A stretch of DNA of 32,564 bases, taken from assembly GCA_003427395.1 (NCBI GenBank), contig BFEA01000207.1, positions 1,868,814 to 1,901,377 on the forward strand. The letters run 5' to 3'. This document shows, one piece after another, positions 32,530-32,564 of this stretch. The translations under genes and the position numbers were made by a program. The stretch comes from Chara braunii (Eukaryota > Streptophyta > Charophyceae > Charales > Characeae). The notes beneath the pieces are model-generated. The model had not been told where the DNA came from and ran no database searches. It saw only the letters and a list, made by a program, of their open reading frames with translations. Each line of letters begins with the position of its first letter. Positions within the stretch are counted from its first letter, which is position 1.

Positions 32530-32532
<3 letters not shown>
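32280..32532 (+). other. LINE 3' untranslated region
   Basis: 253 bp between the ORF2 stop and the A tail, without coding potential. It contains the stem-loop listed next and no obvious AATAAA near the tail. Confidence 0.75.
32482..32519 (+). promoter_or_regulatory. 3'-terminal stem-loop of the LINE RNA
   Basis: CTGCTAGGGGTGG pairs with CCATCCCTAGCAG as a 13-bp stem containing one G-U pair, with a 12-nt loop, ending 13 bases before the poly(A). In several LINE families the RT recognises such a 3' structure. The function here is inferred from position and shape. Confidence 0.75.

Positions 32533-32564
<32 letters not shown>
32533..32564 (+). repeat. Poly(A) tail, 32 A, at the window end
   Basis: The LINE ends in 32 uninterrupted A residues, where the window also stops, so the target-site duplication on the right is not visible. 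Confidence 0.95.

Larger units (their letters stand above)
24247..32564 (+). mobile_element. Near full-length LINE retrotransposon, inactive
   Basis: The order is leader, ORF1 with zinc knuckle, ORF2 with endonuclease, RT and zf-RVT, a 3' untranslated region with stem-loop, and poly(A). This is a complete plant-type LINE layout. The left boundary is a guess based on the leader repeats; the firm part starts at 25033. No right target duplication can be seen because the window stops in the A tail. The many stops and at least two frameshifts make it immobile. Confidence 0.8.

Overview
The window reads as repeat-rich, gene-poor nuclear DNA of a plant or streptophyte alga. It carries a BED-finger/DUF659 hAT transposase, a Ty3/gypsy pol, and plant-type LINEs whose ORF1 has a DUF4283-like region plus zinc knuckle and whose ORF2 combines an endonuclease, RT and zf-RVT. 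A charophyte such as Chara is my guess from recalled protein style; nothing in the sequence proves it. I found no intact host gene, rRNA, convincing tRNA or CRISPR. Every long coding region is a decayed transposon.

Left part (1-6025): a hAT transposase reading frame (371-3286, four in-frame TGA codons) and its GC-rich 3' terminal region abut a LINE fragment on the minus strand (3768-4957). That fragment abuts the protease and early RT part of a gypsy pol (about 4985-6025). The layout suggests nesting: hAT in LINE in gypsy.

Middle (6026-14361): about 8.3 kb without recognisable protein domains separates the first gypsy half, which ends at RT residues C-I-D-Y-R, from a second half (14362-16735) that begins at G-L-N-R-Y and runs through RT, RNase H and integrase. 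This block is most simply an insertion that split one element. It holds a poly(A)-tailed retro-insertion with target-site duplications (8117-8510), an array of nine copies of a short motif in which most copies have different but mutually complementary flanking arms (10232-10998), about five units of a 122-bp repeat (11275-11842), and a 755-bp non-autonomous hAT-like element inside an AT microsatellite (12509-13263).

Right of the gypsy (16736-20620): three separate degenerate tandem arrays with periods of about 31, 30 and 50 bp, two unidentified protein-like open frames (17769-18332 and 18386-18883), and three copies of a roughly 275-bp unit separated by long CT runs. One CT run contains an exact 38-bp Nextera mate-pair junction (20354-20391), a library artefact, so the assembly is unreliable there.

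Far right (22055-32564): a 5'-truncated minus-strand LINE (22055 to about 23860), then a nearly full-length plus-strand LINE of the same lineage. It has a repeat-bearing 5' leader, ORF1 (25033-27535), ORF2 (27661-32279), a 3' stem-loop and a 32-A tail that ends the window. Premature stops across all the elements look like C-to-T or G-to-A changes, as expected in long-silenced, methylated repeats.
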